Positions 1 to 6,313 of a DNA stretch of 11,916 nt are shown piece by piece. This stretch comes from Christensenella sp. UBA1224. GTDB lineage: Bacteria > Bacillota > Clostridia > Christensenellales > Aristaeellaceae. The position numbers and the translations under genes are program-made. The stretch's first letter is position 1. Every line of letters begins with the position of its first letter. Location: the NCBI GenBank assembly GCA_002309235.1, contig DBXA01000109.1, forward strand, positions 1 to 11,916. Reading direction: 5' to 3'. The notes under the pieces are model-generated. The model saw only the letters and a list, made by a program, of their open reading frames with translations. It searched no databases and was not told the DNA's origin.

Positions 1-132
1 GTAGACCAGATGGCCGCCTGTCACACATTCGCACATCCGGCGGGCGATCTCTTCCATTGTATCTTTCTGTTTGGAGAAAGCGCGTTCTATGATTATCTGC
101 AGATTTTCTGCATAGCGTTTCATGGCATTCAT
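1..132 (-). CDS. SIS-domain sugar-phosphate protein, N-terminal fragment (runs off left edge)
   Basis: Only the first 44 codons are in the window, starting at the ATG at 132-130 and reading leftward. The visible protein is an amphipathic helix (MNAMKRYAENLQIIIERAFS) followed by an E-E-I-A-R-R helix and the sequence T-G-G-H-L-V-Y just before the edge. This is how UPF0309/SIS-domain proteins begin, where a G-G-x-[IL]-[HV] strand leads into a V-F-G-T-G-H-S sugar-phosphate-binding loop. SIS proteins isomerise, cleave or sense phosphosugars in the cytoplasm. The start overlaps the stop of the upstream kinase gene as ATGA (132-129), and a GGAGG ribosome binding site lies at 145-141 inside that gene, so translation of the two is probably coupled. 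The SIS assignment rests on a short N-terminus plus context. The exact substrate cannot be read from this fragment. Confidence 0.7.
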   Translation of the reverse strand, partial: MNAMKRYAENLQIIIERAFSKQKDTMEEIARRMCECVTGGHLVY

Positions 133-1085
133 TGTTTTTCCCTCCATGTGGATCGCATTGTTTCGAGGATACTCCCTGTGAGCACTCCGTTTTTTTTCAT
201 AGCCCAAACCACTGCACCTAGTTCAGGCGGCAAAGCTGCTTCACCTAATCTGGCAGACGGGTATTTATCCAGCAGCATATTCTGGAATAAGTCACAGATA
301 AACGCGTTATACTTGAACATTCCTCCCCAAAGGAAGACCTGCCCGCCGCTTTTCTCCAATACCGCTGCGGTCTGGCAGGCTAGGATACGGTATTGCTCAT
401 GCAGAATACGCAATGCTTCTCTATCATTGCTTATAGCGAGAGCAATTACTTTCTGTGCGAATCCAGCGATTACTGAAGGTTCGCTTTTTTCTATGTAGAT
501 CCGTCCAATCAAGCTCCGGATACTCTTAACATTAAAATAATCAAGTGCGGCTGTCTTAAGTCCAGTATCTGCCCCTATTCCTTCCTCAGCGGCAAACACT
601 GCCCTGATTGCCTCTACGGATATGCCATATGCACTCCCTGGATCTCCCAAAAGATAGCCCCAACCTCCTGCAAAGTGCTCATAACCGTTTTCATCGATGC
701 CGAGTACCATGGCACCGGTTCCACTTACTACGGCTACACCTGCATGACCTAGGCTCGCACCGTACTGAGCCATGAATACATCCCCGCATAATTCCAGTTT
801 TTGTGGGGGGAACATCGTACCAGCAAAATTGAGTTTCTGAGATGTATCTGCACGGCCGTCAAGGGCAGCAGAACCTACGCTCAGTATTCTGTAATCATTT
901 GCACCAACTTTTTTGAGCAAATCCTCCACGGCATTGCAAAGACGTTCGCGCGTAGTTGCAATGTCTGTCAGGTAAAAATTCAGTCCCGGACATTTATTGA
1001 AGCCCAGTACGGTTCCGTCCTCTCTGACTGCCGCGAGCGTGGAATGTGTTCCACCTCCATCTACACCAATCCAGATGCTTTCCAT
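129..1085 (-). CDS. BadF/BadG/BcrA/BcrD-type ATPase, N-acetylglucosamine kinase-like sugar kinase
   Basis: A 318-residue ASKHA-fold kinase that probably phosphorylates an amino sugar or related sugar with ATP in the cytoplasm. Seen in the sequence: the phosphate-1 loop G-V-D-G-G-G-T-H-S at residues 7-15, a putative catalytic Asp102 (L-C-G-D, at the place of N-D-A in NagK), the phosphate-2 loop V-S-G-T-G-A at 120-125, the family signature GGWGYLLGDPGSAYGI at 140-155, and a late L-W-G-G adenosine-type motif. The length is normal for NagK-like proteins. I chose the ATG at 1085 over the longer frame from 1133 because GAGG lies 9 nt upstream (1098-1095), the protein then begins right at the first strand, and the predicted transcript starts near 1117. 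The stop overlaps the start of the SIS gene. The pairing of kinase and SIS protein suggests amino-sugar catabolism. The actual substrate is inferred, not seen. Confidence 0.85.
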   Translation of the reverse strand: MESIWIGVDGGGTHSTLAAVREDGTVLGFNKCPGLNFYLTDIATTRERLCNAVEDLLKKVGANDYRILSVGSAALDGRADTSQKLNFAGTMFPPQKLELCGDVFMAQYGASLGHAGVAVVSGTGAMVLGIDENGYEHFAGGWGYLLGDPGSAYGISVEAIRAVFAAEEGIGADTGLKTAALDYFNVKSIRSLIGRIYIEKSEPSVIAGFAQKVIALAISNDREALRILHEQYRILACQTAAVLEKSGGQVFLWGGMFKYNAFICDLFQNMLLDKYPSARLGEAALPPELGAVVWAMKKNGVLTGSILETMRSTWREKQ

Positions 1086-1123
1086 CACTCGCTGCCTCGT
1101 TTCTACACTGATTTTATAAAAGT

Positions 1124-1153
1124 ATTTTAACATAAAAGTATCTCAGTTGTCAA
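1124..1153 (-). promoter_or_regulatory. sigma-A promoter for the kinase-SIS unit
   Basis: On the minus strand a perfect -35 TTGACA (1153-1148) is followed by an 18-bp spacer and the -10 TAAAAT (1129-1124). Predicted transcription starts near 1117, giving a leader of about 30 nt before the ATG at 1085. The -35 sits inside a small palindrome (GTTGACAAC). The promoter lies just downstream of the terminator of the UroD-like gene, so the kinase-SIS unit appears to be transcribed independently. Confidence 0.7.
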
Positions 1154-1186
1154 CAATTACATATGGAAACCAACGTTCTATTCCAA

Positions 1187-1220
1187 ATAAAAAACTCCGT
1201 AAGATGCTGAAATCCTACGG
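1187..1220 (-). terminator. intrinsic terminator of the UroD-like gene
   Basis: Read on the minus strand, a 9-bp stem (CCGTAGGAT with ATCTTACGG, including one G-U pair) closes a 6-nt loop and is followed by AG and a run of six T, then ATTT. It lies about 30 nt past the stop codon of the UroD-like gene. On the plus strand the stem is followed by A rather than T, so it acts leftward only. Confidence 0.75.
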
Positions 1221-1250
1221 AAAAATCATAACATGACTGAAAGAGATATG

Positions 1251-2366
1251 TTAGTAGTCAGCCAGTTCTAAAGCAGTATCAATATATGTTCGATAGTTTT
1301 CCTCAGTTTTTTTATTGAGCGGAATATTTATTGGAGCAGCTGTTGGCATGATTACGAAGTGACCGCCAGGCTTTCCCGCAAGCATCATTCGTCTCGTTTC
1401 ACGAACGACGTCTTCACGTGAACCACCTTCCAGTAGCTTGAGTTGCATAGATCCAAACAGGCAGATTTTATCTCCTACTCTGATTTTGAGTTCCTCAAGT
1501 GTAATATCACCATCAGGTTTTTCCTCACATGGATCTGTTCCATCACAGCCAGTTTCAACAATCATGTCTATCACCTGGCTTATTCTGCCATGGCAATGGA
1601 TTCGTACCATACGTCCGTAACTGTGTATAAGTTGAACCATATCCGCGAGATACGGTAGCATATACTTTTCAAAGTACTTTGAGTTCAAGTATGGTGGACA
1701 CATATATTCTGGACCACAAATTCGGTACATATCGCCTGGCGTGGTTTCCAACATAGTCTTCAGGTTGATCATTATGCGCCTGTGCATTTCCCTTGTCATT
1801 TCAGCGAAATGGTCTTCTTCAGTCATGACATAAACCAATCCTTCGCCGAATTCCATTAGACTCATAATACTGTATGCCGGATCACTCAGAGAAGGCATAA
1901 GAATGCCGTGATCACCAAGCTCACCAAGAACACGTGGCGCGTCAGAATCATCATAACTTGCGGGAACGAATGGAAGGGACATGAGCGCATCAATATCATC
2001 GGAATCTTTACAAAGAGGTTCAGTATGCCATGTAGTATAGATACCATTTATAATACGATCCACACTTTTGAGGACACGGTTTCCTGCGTGGATCGTTGTT
2101 TTGATGATATGTCCGTCCTTTGTTTCAGCACGTGCATACTCAGCATGGGGATTATATGCAGAATTGACATATCTTTCTGTCGATTCAGGGTTCCACATCA
2201 CCATACAGTCTGTTTTCTCTCTAATATACCTCATCAGAGAAAGGTAAGAAGGCTCCTTATTACAGAAATTACCTGTATCATAGCCGACCAATTCATAGCA
2301 TGAAATAGGCACACGATCCGGAATCTCGCCGTGCAGGACACAGAGCAAGCGTTCTCTCCACGTCAT
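1251..2366 (-). CDS. uroporphyrinogen decarboxylase-family protein (not HemE), in a sugar-uptake context
   Basis: A 371-residue TIM-barrel protein of the UroD/MtaA/CmuA superfamily. The N-terminus (M-T-W-R-E-R-L-L-C-V-L-H-G-E, then P-D-R-V-P-I) is the standard family opening. The barrel motifs D-G-T-D-P-C-E and G-D-K-I-C-L-F-G-S-M are present. The family's zinc site in methyltransferases is H-x-C plus a late Cys. Here residues 257-260 read H-C-H-G, and the late loop (residues 340-348, M-P-T-A-A-P-I-N-I) has no Cys, so a canonical MtaA-type methyltransferase is doubtful. True HemE is also unlikely from context and divergence. The start at 2366 is chosen over an upstream GTG at 2465 because GAGGTG sits 6 nt ahead (2378-2373) and the family N-terminus begins there. 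It has its own promoter and terminator and lies between a sugar ABC operon and a sugar kinase. Function is unknown. Confidence 0.85.
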   Translation of the reverse strand: MTWRERLLCVLHGEIPDRVPISCYELVGYDTGNFCNKEPSYLSLMRYIREKTDCMVMWNPESTERYVNSAYNPHAEYARAETKDGHIIKTTIHAGNRVLKSVDRIINGIYTTWHTEPLCKDSDDIDALMSLPFVPASYDDSDAPRVLGELGDHGILMPSLSDPAYSIMSLMEFGEGLVYVMTEEDHFAEMTREMHRRIMINLKTMLETTPGDMYRICGPEYMCPPYLNSKYFEKYMLPYLADMVQLIHSYGRMVRIHCHGRISQVIDMIVETGCDGTDPCEEKPDGDITLEELKIRVGDKICLFGSMQLKLLEGGSREDVVRETRRMMLAGKPGGHFVIMPTAAPINIPLNKKTEENYRTYIDTALELADY

Positions 2367-2500
2367 TGTATTCACCTCATCAGTTTTGAAACTGGCTGTC
2401 AGGTACCTGTTGTCCGTTAATAATAATGTATCACTCTGTATTGGCATTACAGACGTCAATCTCACATGGTTAATCGCCAGAACTAATAACTACTTTAGTT
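2367..2500 (-). promoter_or_regulatory. leader of the UroD-like gene with operator-like inverted repeats
   Basis: The predicted transcript has about 130 untranslated bases. Three symmetric elements are visible: AACTAA/TTAGTT (2481-2486 and 2495-2500, 8-bp gap) across the predicted start of transcription, the perfect 10-bp palindrome CAGGTACCTG (2400-2409), and CAGTTTTGAAACTG (2381-2394) just before the ribosome binding site. The first is placed like a repressor operator. The other two could be operators or fold in the RNA. No known riboswitch class was recognised. Function is inferred from symmetry and position only. Confidence 0.35.
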
Positions 2501-2501
2501 T

Positions 2502-2529
2502 ATTATAAATTTGATTGTTTTATTGTCAA
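2502..2529 (-). promoter_or_regulatory. consensus sigma-A promoter for the UroD-like gene
   Basis: On the minus strand a perfect -35 TTGACA (2529-2524), a 16-bp A+T-rich spacer and a perfect -10 TATAAT (2507-2502). Predicted transcription starts near 2495. The spacer is 1 bp shorter than ideal. This is one of the strongest promoter matches in the window and shows that the UroD-like gene does not depend on the transporter promoter. Confidence 0.75.
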
Positions 2530-2584
2530 GCTTCTGTGATAAATATTTCTATTTGGAGCTTTTGTTTCATTTGTTATTCTGATT

Positions 2585-2611
2585 TCTCATCGAATGACTT
2601 TTGCGATGAGA
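2585..2611. repeat. 8-bp inverted repeat between transporter terminator and UroD promoter
   Basis: TCTCATCG (2585-2592) and CGATGAGA (2604-2611) are exact reverse complements 11 bp apart. The repeat abuts the terminator of the transporter operon and lies upstream of the UroD-like promoter. It may be a second RNA hairpin behind the terminator or a protein-binding site. I cannot tell which. Confidence 0.4.
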
Positions 2612-2645
2612 TAAAGAACCGTTGACAGGCAAAGCCTGTCAACGG
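2612..2645 (-). terminator. strong terminator hairpin of the sugar ABC operon
   Basis: CCGTTGACAGGC (2619-2630) and GCCTGTCAACGG (2634-2645) form a perfect 12-bp stem with a 3-nt loop. On the minus strand this is followed by TTCTTTATCTC, an interrupted T-tract. A smaller hairpin (ATAGCTT/AAGCTAT, 2649-2668) lies just before it. It is placed about 50 nt after the stop of the solute-binding protein gene, as expected for the end of this operon. Confidence 0.7.
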
Positions 2646-2693
2646 CCGATAGCTTAGCAAGAAGCTATAGCTATACTTTAGATAAGAGAGATA

Positions 2694-4214
2694 TTACTTG
2701 GTAAAGCCGAATACCTGGTTGAGCTCATCCTGGAGGGGCTTCCAGATATTGACGTTCTCGTTCGCAAACTGCGTAAGGGTGGCTTCAGGATCGAGGCCGT
2801 TTACGACGATCTGCGCGAGGATCGCGTTGGTATCAAGGGAGTACTGGTTGCGCAGCGGAGAAGAATAGGTCTGATAGTTCGTCTCATACTTCACAAGACC
2901 GGCTGCATTCTTCTGCGCGTAGACAGCACGGACTTCTTCAACATCGCGGATATCGATGGTGGTCCTGGCTCCGGAATAGGCGAAGTCGTCGCTGCAGTAG
3001 CCGAGCAGATAGAGGGGCTCCTGGGAAGGATAGGTCACGCCCGCATTGATGATCTTGATGTTGCCGTCCGCGTCGTATTCCCAGTCAACGCCGGGTACGC
3101 CGATCTGGCAGGCAGCTTCGCCTTCGAGGCTGGCGATGTAATCCATGACGTCGAGGATGCGCTCGAGGGTGGCGTCATCGGTCTCGGGAGCGAAGAGCTG
3201 CATGGTCCAGTAGTTGCCTGCTTCTACAGCATAAGCTTTGCCGTCCTCGGAGGTGATGGCTGCGATGTGCAGATCGTTGTAAGGATCGCGATCCGGGAAA
3301 GCAGCTTTATACATCTTGCGATAGCCGTTCAGGTTGACGCAGTCACCGGAATCGCAGATGGCGGCCAACTGGCCGGAGGTCAGCAGGTTGCGGTAATCGG
3401 AATAGGTCTTCTGGAAGAAGTCGGCATCGATGAGGCCGTTCTTATACCAATCCTGCATGGTGGTCAGGACCTCGGTCCAGTCGGAGGGATTCTCGAAGAT
3501 CCAGTGATAGCCGGTCTCGTCGGAACGATAGGTACGGCTGTTGACCTGCAGCGGATAGTAGAACAGAGCGAGGGTGTTGGAGGTGTTGTCTGCGATGCAG
3601 GGCATTGCGATCTGATCCTCTTCCGGAAGATCCTTCAGGGCTTCAAGATAAGCACGAAGCTCGGAAAGCGTCATCGTCGCGTCGTCGCCCAGATTCTCCA
3701 TGCCTACCTTGCAGGCAAGGTCATAGCGGAAGGTGATGGAGAAGTGGCTCGGGATCGGATACATATCCATGTAGTTGCCGAACACGCTGTGCGGGATCGC
3801 ATAGGTTTCGCCGTCGATCTCAAGGGCTTCAGCCATACCGGAAACCTGAACGAGCTTGTTCAGGTTCGGCCATTTCTCCTGCCATCCCTGGGGCAGAGGC
3901 TTGAGAACACCCTGGTCGACATAGTCGCAGTACTCGCCGTAGTTGAAGGATTCCCAGATCATGGCGTCGGGCATGCCGCCGTTGATCATCCAGGTGCGCT
4001 CACGTTCGGAGGCCCCGTCAGCACCGTTGCCCCAGATATCGATGGTGACATCGAATTTGTCGGCAAGGAACTTGTAGAAATCATCGGAGGTGTAGTCAAC
4101 ACCGGTGATCGTGTTGTAGCTGGTCATGCTGAAAGTCACATGATCGGCGAGTGCGGTCCCCATGCACGCAAAGACCAGGATCGTGCAAAGGAGAAGAGAT
4201 ACCAGTTTCTTCAT
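2694..4214 (-). CDS. extracellular solute-binding protein of a polysaccharide-type sugar ABC importer (LipO/YtcQ-like)
   Basis: A 506-residue secreted binding protein that should capture an oligosaccharide outside the membrane and deliver it to the two permeases encoded just upstream. It starts with a clear signal peptide: M-K-K, a hydrophobic core to about residue 19, and T-A-L-A/D at 23/24, which fits signal peptidase I. Cys17 lies in L-V-F-A-C, which is not a good lipobox because of Phe at -2, so lipid anchoring is uncertain. The mature part has the family look: F-Y-K-F-L-A-D-K-F-D-V near the start, N-G-G-M-P-D-A-M-I-W, long stretches rich in Trp and Tyr, and a length typical of LipO/YtcQ proteins. 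GGAAAGGAAG (4232-4223) lies 8 nt before the ATG. It is the last gene of the operon, behind an intergenic hairpin. The substrate is unknown. Confidence 0.88.
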   Translation of the reverse strand: MKKLVSLLLCTILVFACMGTALADHVTFSMTSYNTITGVDYTSDDFYKFLADKFDVTIDIWGNGADGASERERTWMINGGMPDAMIWESFNYGEYCDYVDQGVLKPLPQGWQEKWPNLNKLVQVSGMAEALEIDGETYAIPHSVFGNYMDMYPIPSHFSITFRYDLACKVGMENLGDDATMTLSELRAYLEALKDLPEEDQIAMPCIADNTSNTLALFYYPLQVNSRTYRSDETGYHWIFENPSDWTEVLTTMQDWYKNGLIDADFFQKTYSDYRNLLTSGQLAAICDSGDCVNLNGYRKMYKAAFPDRDPYNDLHIAAITSEDGKAYAVEAGNYWTMQLFAPETDDATLERILDVMDYIASLEGEAACQIGVPGVDWEYDADGNIKIINAGVTYPSQEPLYLLGYCSDDFAYSGARTTIDIRDVEEVRAVYAQKNAAGLVKYETNYQTYSSPLRNQYSLDTNAILAQIVVNGLDPEATLTQFANENVNIWKPLQDELNQVFGFTK

Positions 4215-4243
4215 GGTTGATTCTTCCTTTCCTAATATCTTTA

Positions 4244-4261
4244 GAGCGCCGCCCGGCGCTC
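4244..4261 (-). repeat. GC-rich intercistronic hairpin between permease and binding-protein genes
   Basis: GAGCGCCG (4244-4251) and CGGCGCTC (4254-4261) form a perfect 8-bp inverted repeat with a 2-nt centre, in the 72-nt gap between the second permease stop and the binding-protein start. On the minus strand it is followed by TAAAGATATT, which is too weak a T-tract for efficient termination. Such hairpins often protect or process mRNA so that the binding protein is made in excess of the permeases. That role is inferred here. Confidence 0.5.
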
Positions 4262-4286
4262 CGGGAAACTTGGGGATATAAGGCGC

Positions 4287-5186
4287 TTACATCTTTACGG
4301 CGCCTACCAGAATTCCTTTCACAAAGTACTTCTGCAGGAACGGGTATACGCACATGATGGGGAGCATTGTCATGAACACACTGGCCATCTTGATGCCCTG
4401 TGAGAAGGAGGAGGTAGACGCGGCGCCGGCAGCTGTCAGTACGCCGCCTTTTTCCGAAGCGGAGATGGAACTGATCATCGCGCGCAGATAGAGCTGGAGC
4501 ACTGTCTTCTGCGATCCGCTCAGTGTGATGAGAGGCCAGTACCAGCTGTTCCAGTAGGCAACGGCCGTAAACAGGGAGAAGGTCGCGATCAGCGGCTTCT
4601 GCAGAGGCAGCATCACGCGGATGAAGATGACAAAATCATTTGCTCCGTCGATCTTGGCGGCTTCCTCCAGATCCGGCGGGATGGAGTCAAAGCCGTTCTT
4701 CATGATGATGATATTGTATACGCTGATGAGGCTGAGCAGTATGATCGCGGCATAGGTATTGAGCAGGCCCATGTTCTTGACCTGCAGGTAGATGGGGATC
4801 AGGCCGCCGCCGAAGAACATGGTGAACACCATGATCCCGAAGAGAACCTTTTTGCCGGGGAATTTGCGCGAGAAGGCGTAAGCCGCCATGACGCTGATCG
4901 ACATGCCGCAGAGTGTACCGATCGAGGTCACGATCAGGGTCCCTTTATATCCCATGGCAAGGGCATTGCTGGACATGAACAGGTATTCGTAATTCTCCAG
5001 TGTCCATTCGCCCGGAAGCCAGGAGAAGGGTGCCTTTCCGTAGGCGGCGGCCGTCTCCAGCGATATGACCAGAGCATTCCAGAAGGGAACCAGTATCAAC
5101 AGCGCCAGAAGCGTCAGCATAATGACGGAGAAGATCTCCGTTCCTTCCCATTTCCTGCGGTGCTTTTTTACATTGATCTCACTCAT
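4287..5186 (-). CDS. sugar ABC transporter permease, LplC/YtcP-like (second permease)
   Basis: A 299-residue integral membrane protein with about six hydrophobic segments, the first at residues 18-43. It carries the permease EAA loop L-E-E-A-A-K-I-D-G-A (173-182) followed by I-R-V-M-L-P-L-Q-K-P (189-198), which contacts the ATPase. The N-terminal W-L-P-G-E-W-T-L-E-N-Y and the C-terminal Q-K-Y-F-V-K-G-I-L-V-G-A-V-K are typical of carbohydrate permeases of the COG0395 group. With the preceding permease it forms the translocation channel for an oligosaccharide. AAGGAG lies about 9 nt before the ATG, and only 41 nt separate it from the upstream permease gene. Length and ends look complete. Confidence 0.9.
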   Translation of the reverse strand: MSEINVKKHRRKWEGTEIFSVIMLTLLALLILVPFWNALVISLETAAAYGKAPFSWLPGEWTLENYEYLFMSSNALAMGYKGTLIVTSIGTLCGMSISVMAAYAFSRKFPGKKVLFGIMVFTMFFGGGLIPIYLQVKNMGLLNTYAAIILLSLISVYNIIIMKNGFDSIPPDLEEAAKIDGANDFVIFIRVMLPLQKPLIATFSLFTAVAYWNSWYWPLITLSGSQKTVLQLYLRAMISSISASEKGGVLTAAGAASTSSFSQGIKMASVFMTMLPIMCVYPFLQKYFVKGILVGAVKM

Positions 5187-5227
5187 GGTCGTGTCTCCTT
5201 TTCATCTCTCTTTTCGCGATCACCGGA

Positions 5228-6175
5228 TCACTGGAACAGCTTTTGACCGCTCAGGCGGTTTACGAGGCCGTTTGCCAGTATCAGCAGGATGAAGTTGATC
5301 ACGGATTTGAACAGACCGACCGCCGTGGAGAAACCGTAGTTCGGCGCGGCGAGGAACGTGATGTTGTAGATATAGGTGTCCAGTATGTTGGAGACGGGTT
5401 TTACGACGTCGTTGTAGAGGTTGAAGATCTGGTCGAAACCGGCGTTCATCATGTTGCCGATCTGGAGGATCAGCATGACGCATATGGTGGGGAGGATCCC
5501 CGGCAGCGTGACGTGCCAGATCTGCTTTAAGCGGCTGGCCCCGTCAACCGTTGCGGCTTCGTACAGGGAGGGATCGATGCCGGCGATCGAAGCCATGAAT
5601 ATGATAGCCGCCCAGCCCATCTCCTTCCAGTTGCCGGTGATGTATAGGATCGCCCGGAACAGGCCGGAGTTTGCCAGGAAGTTTACTTTCGAAACGCCAA
5701 GCTTCCCCAGCCAGATGTTTACGGCGCCGTTTCCGGAGAGGAAATTATTGATGATGCTGCCGACGATGATCCAGCTGAGGAAATGCGGGAAGGTGTAAAT
5801 TGTCTGGTATACCTTTTTGACCTTGACACCCGGCATTTCCGTCAGCATCAAGGCGAGTATGATGCCCATGGGGAATTCAAAGATGAGACGCCCCAGGCTG
5901 ATGGTTACCGTATTGCGGATAGCTCTTACGGCATCCGGCGTCTGGAAGATGCGCACGAAGTGATCCATGCCGCACCAGGGACTGCCCAATATACCCAGAC
6001 GCGCTTTGAAGGTCTTGAAAGCGAGGATGATGCCGTACATGGGGGCATAGCAGAAAACTGCCAGCCAGACAAAGAGCGGCAGCAGCATGAGATAGATGTA
6101 TTTGGATTGCCACATCGTGAGCCATACGCTCTTTTTATGGATGATCCTTCTGTCGTTGGTAATTCCGTTTGTCAT
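5228..6175 (-). CDS. sugar ABC transporter permease, LplB/YteP-like (first permease)
   Basis: A 315-residue membrane protein, first gene of the importer operon. Residues 26-55 form the first membrane segment (Y-I-Y-L-M-L-L-P, then Y-A-P-M-Y-G), the standard opening of polysaccharide-type permeases (COG4209). Further hydrophobic segments follow at about 86-112, 125-145, 173-200, 228-243 and 288-305. The EAA loop is L-Y-E-A-A-T-V-D-G-A (205-214) with W-H-V-T-L-P-G-I (220-227). GAGG at 6187-6184 is 8 nt ahead of the ATG. The operon promoter is about 110 nt upstream. No ATP-binding subunit is encoded in the cluster, which is usual for this family because a shared MsmX-like ATPase often serves several importers. 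Confidence 0.9.
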   Translation of the reverse strand: MTNGITNDRRIIHKKSVWLTMWQSKYIYLMLLPLFVWLAVFCYAPMYGIILAFKTFKARLGILGSPWCGMDHFVRIFQTPDAVRAIRNTVTISLGRLIFEFPMGIILALMLTEMPGVKVKKVYQTIYTFPHFLSWIIVGSIINNFLSGNGAVNIWLGKLGVSKVNFLANSGLFRAILYITGNWKEMGWAAIIFMASIAGIDPSLYEAATVDGASRLKQIWHVTLPGILPTICVMLILQIGNMMNAGFDQIFNLYNDVVKPVSNILDTYIYNITFLAAPNYGFSTAVGLFKSVINFILLILANGLVNRLSGQKLFQ

Positions 6176-6236
6176 ATGAACAGCCTCACTTCACGATACA
6201 CTGTGCCGGATCTGTACATAGCGTAGGTCCGGATGA

Positions 6237-6260
6237 TATCCGCTGCTCTTGTGGCGGATA
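6237..6260 (-). promoter_or_regulatory. leader hairpin upstream of the ABC operon
   Basis: TATCCGC (6237-6243) and GCGGATA (6254-6260) are exact reverse complements around a 10-nt loop, inside the roughly 100-nt leader between the predicted transcription start (about 6278) and the first permease ATG. No T-tract follows, so it is not a terminator. It may stabilise the message or be part of a control element. Confidence 0.35.
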
Positions 6261-6268
6261 CAAAACCT

Positions 6269-6297
6269 TAACGCTTATAACAACATCATAACGCTTA
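6269..6297. promoter_or_regulatory. paired 9-bp direct repeats, putative operator of the sugar ABC operon
   Basis: TAACGCTTA occurs twice, at 6269-6277 and 6289-6297, exactly 20 bp apart (about two helical turns). One copy overlaps the spacer and the edge of the -10 element. The other covers the first transcribed bases. Direct repeats on one face of the DNA at a promoter suggest binding of a dimeric or cooperative regulator, here placed to repress. The core AACGCTT resembles the AACG-type half-sites of LacI-family operators, but no regulator gene is seen nearby. Repeat and spacing are seen; function is inferred. Confidence 0.5.
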
Positions 6298-6313
6298 ACA
6301 TATAATATGTCAA
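6285..6313 (-). promoter_or_regulatory. sigma-A promoter of the sugar ABC operon
   Basis: On the minus strand a perfect -35 TTGACA (6313-6308), a 17-bp spacer and the -10 TATGAT (6290-6285, five of six matches). Predicted start of transcription is near 6278. It faces the three transporter genes with no gene between. Confidence 0.75.

Noticed and set aside
10..498. 162-codon plus-strand open frame at the left edge
   Set aside because: It overlaps the SIS and kinase genes in antisense, which have better ribosome binding sites, a coupling overlap and family motifs.
3267..4220. 317-codon plus-strand open frame
   Set aside because: Antisense to the solute-binding protein gene. Val/Ile/Gly-rich translation without motifs.
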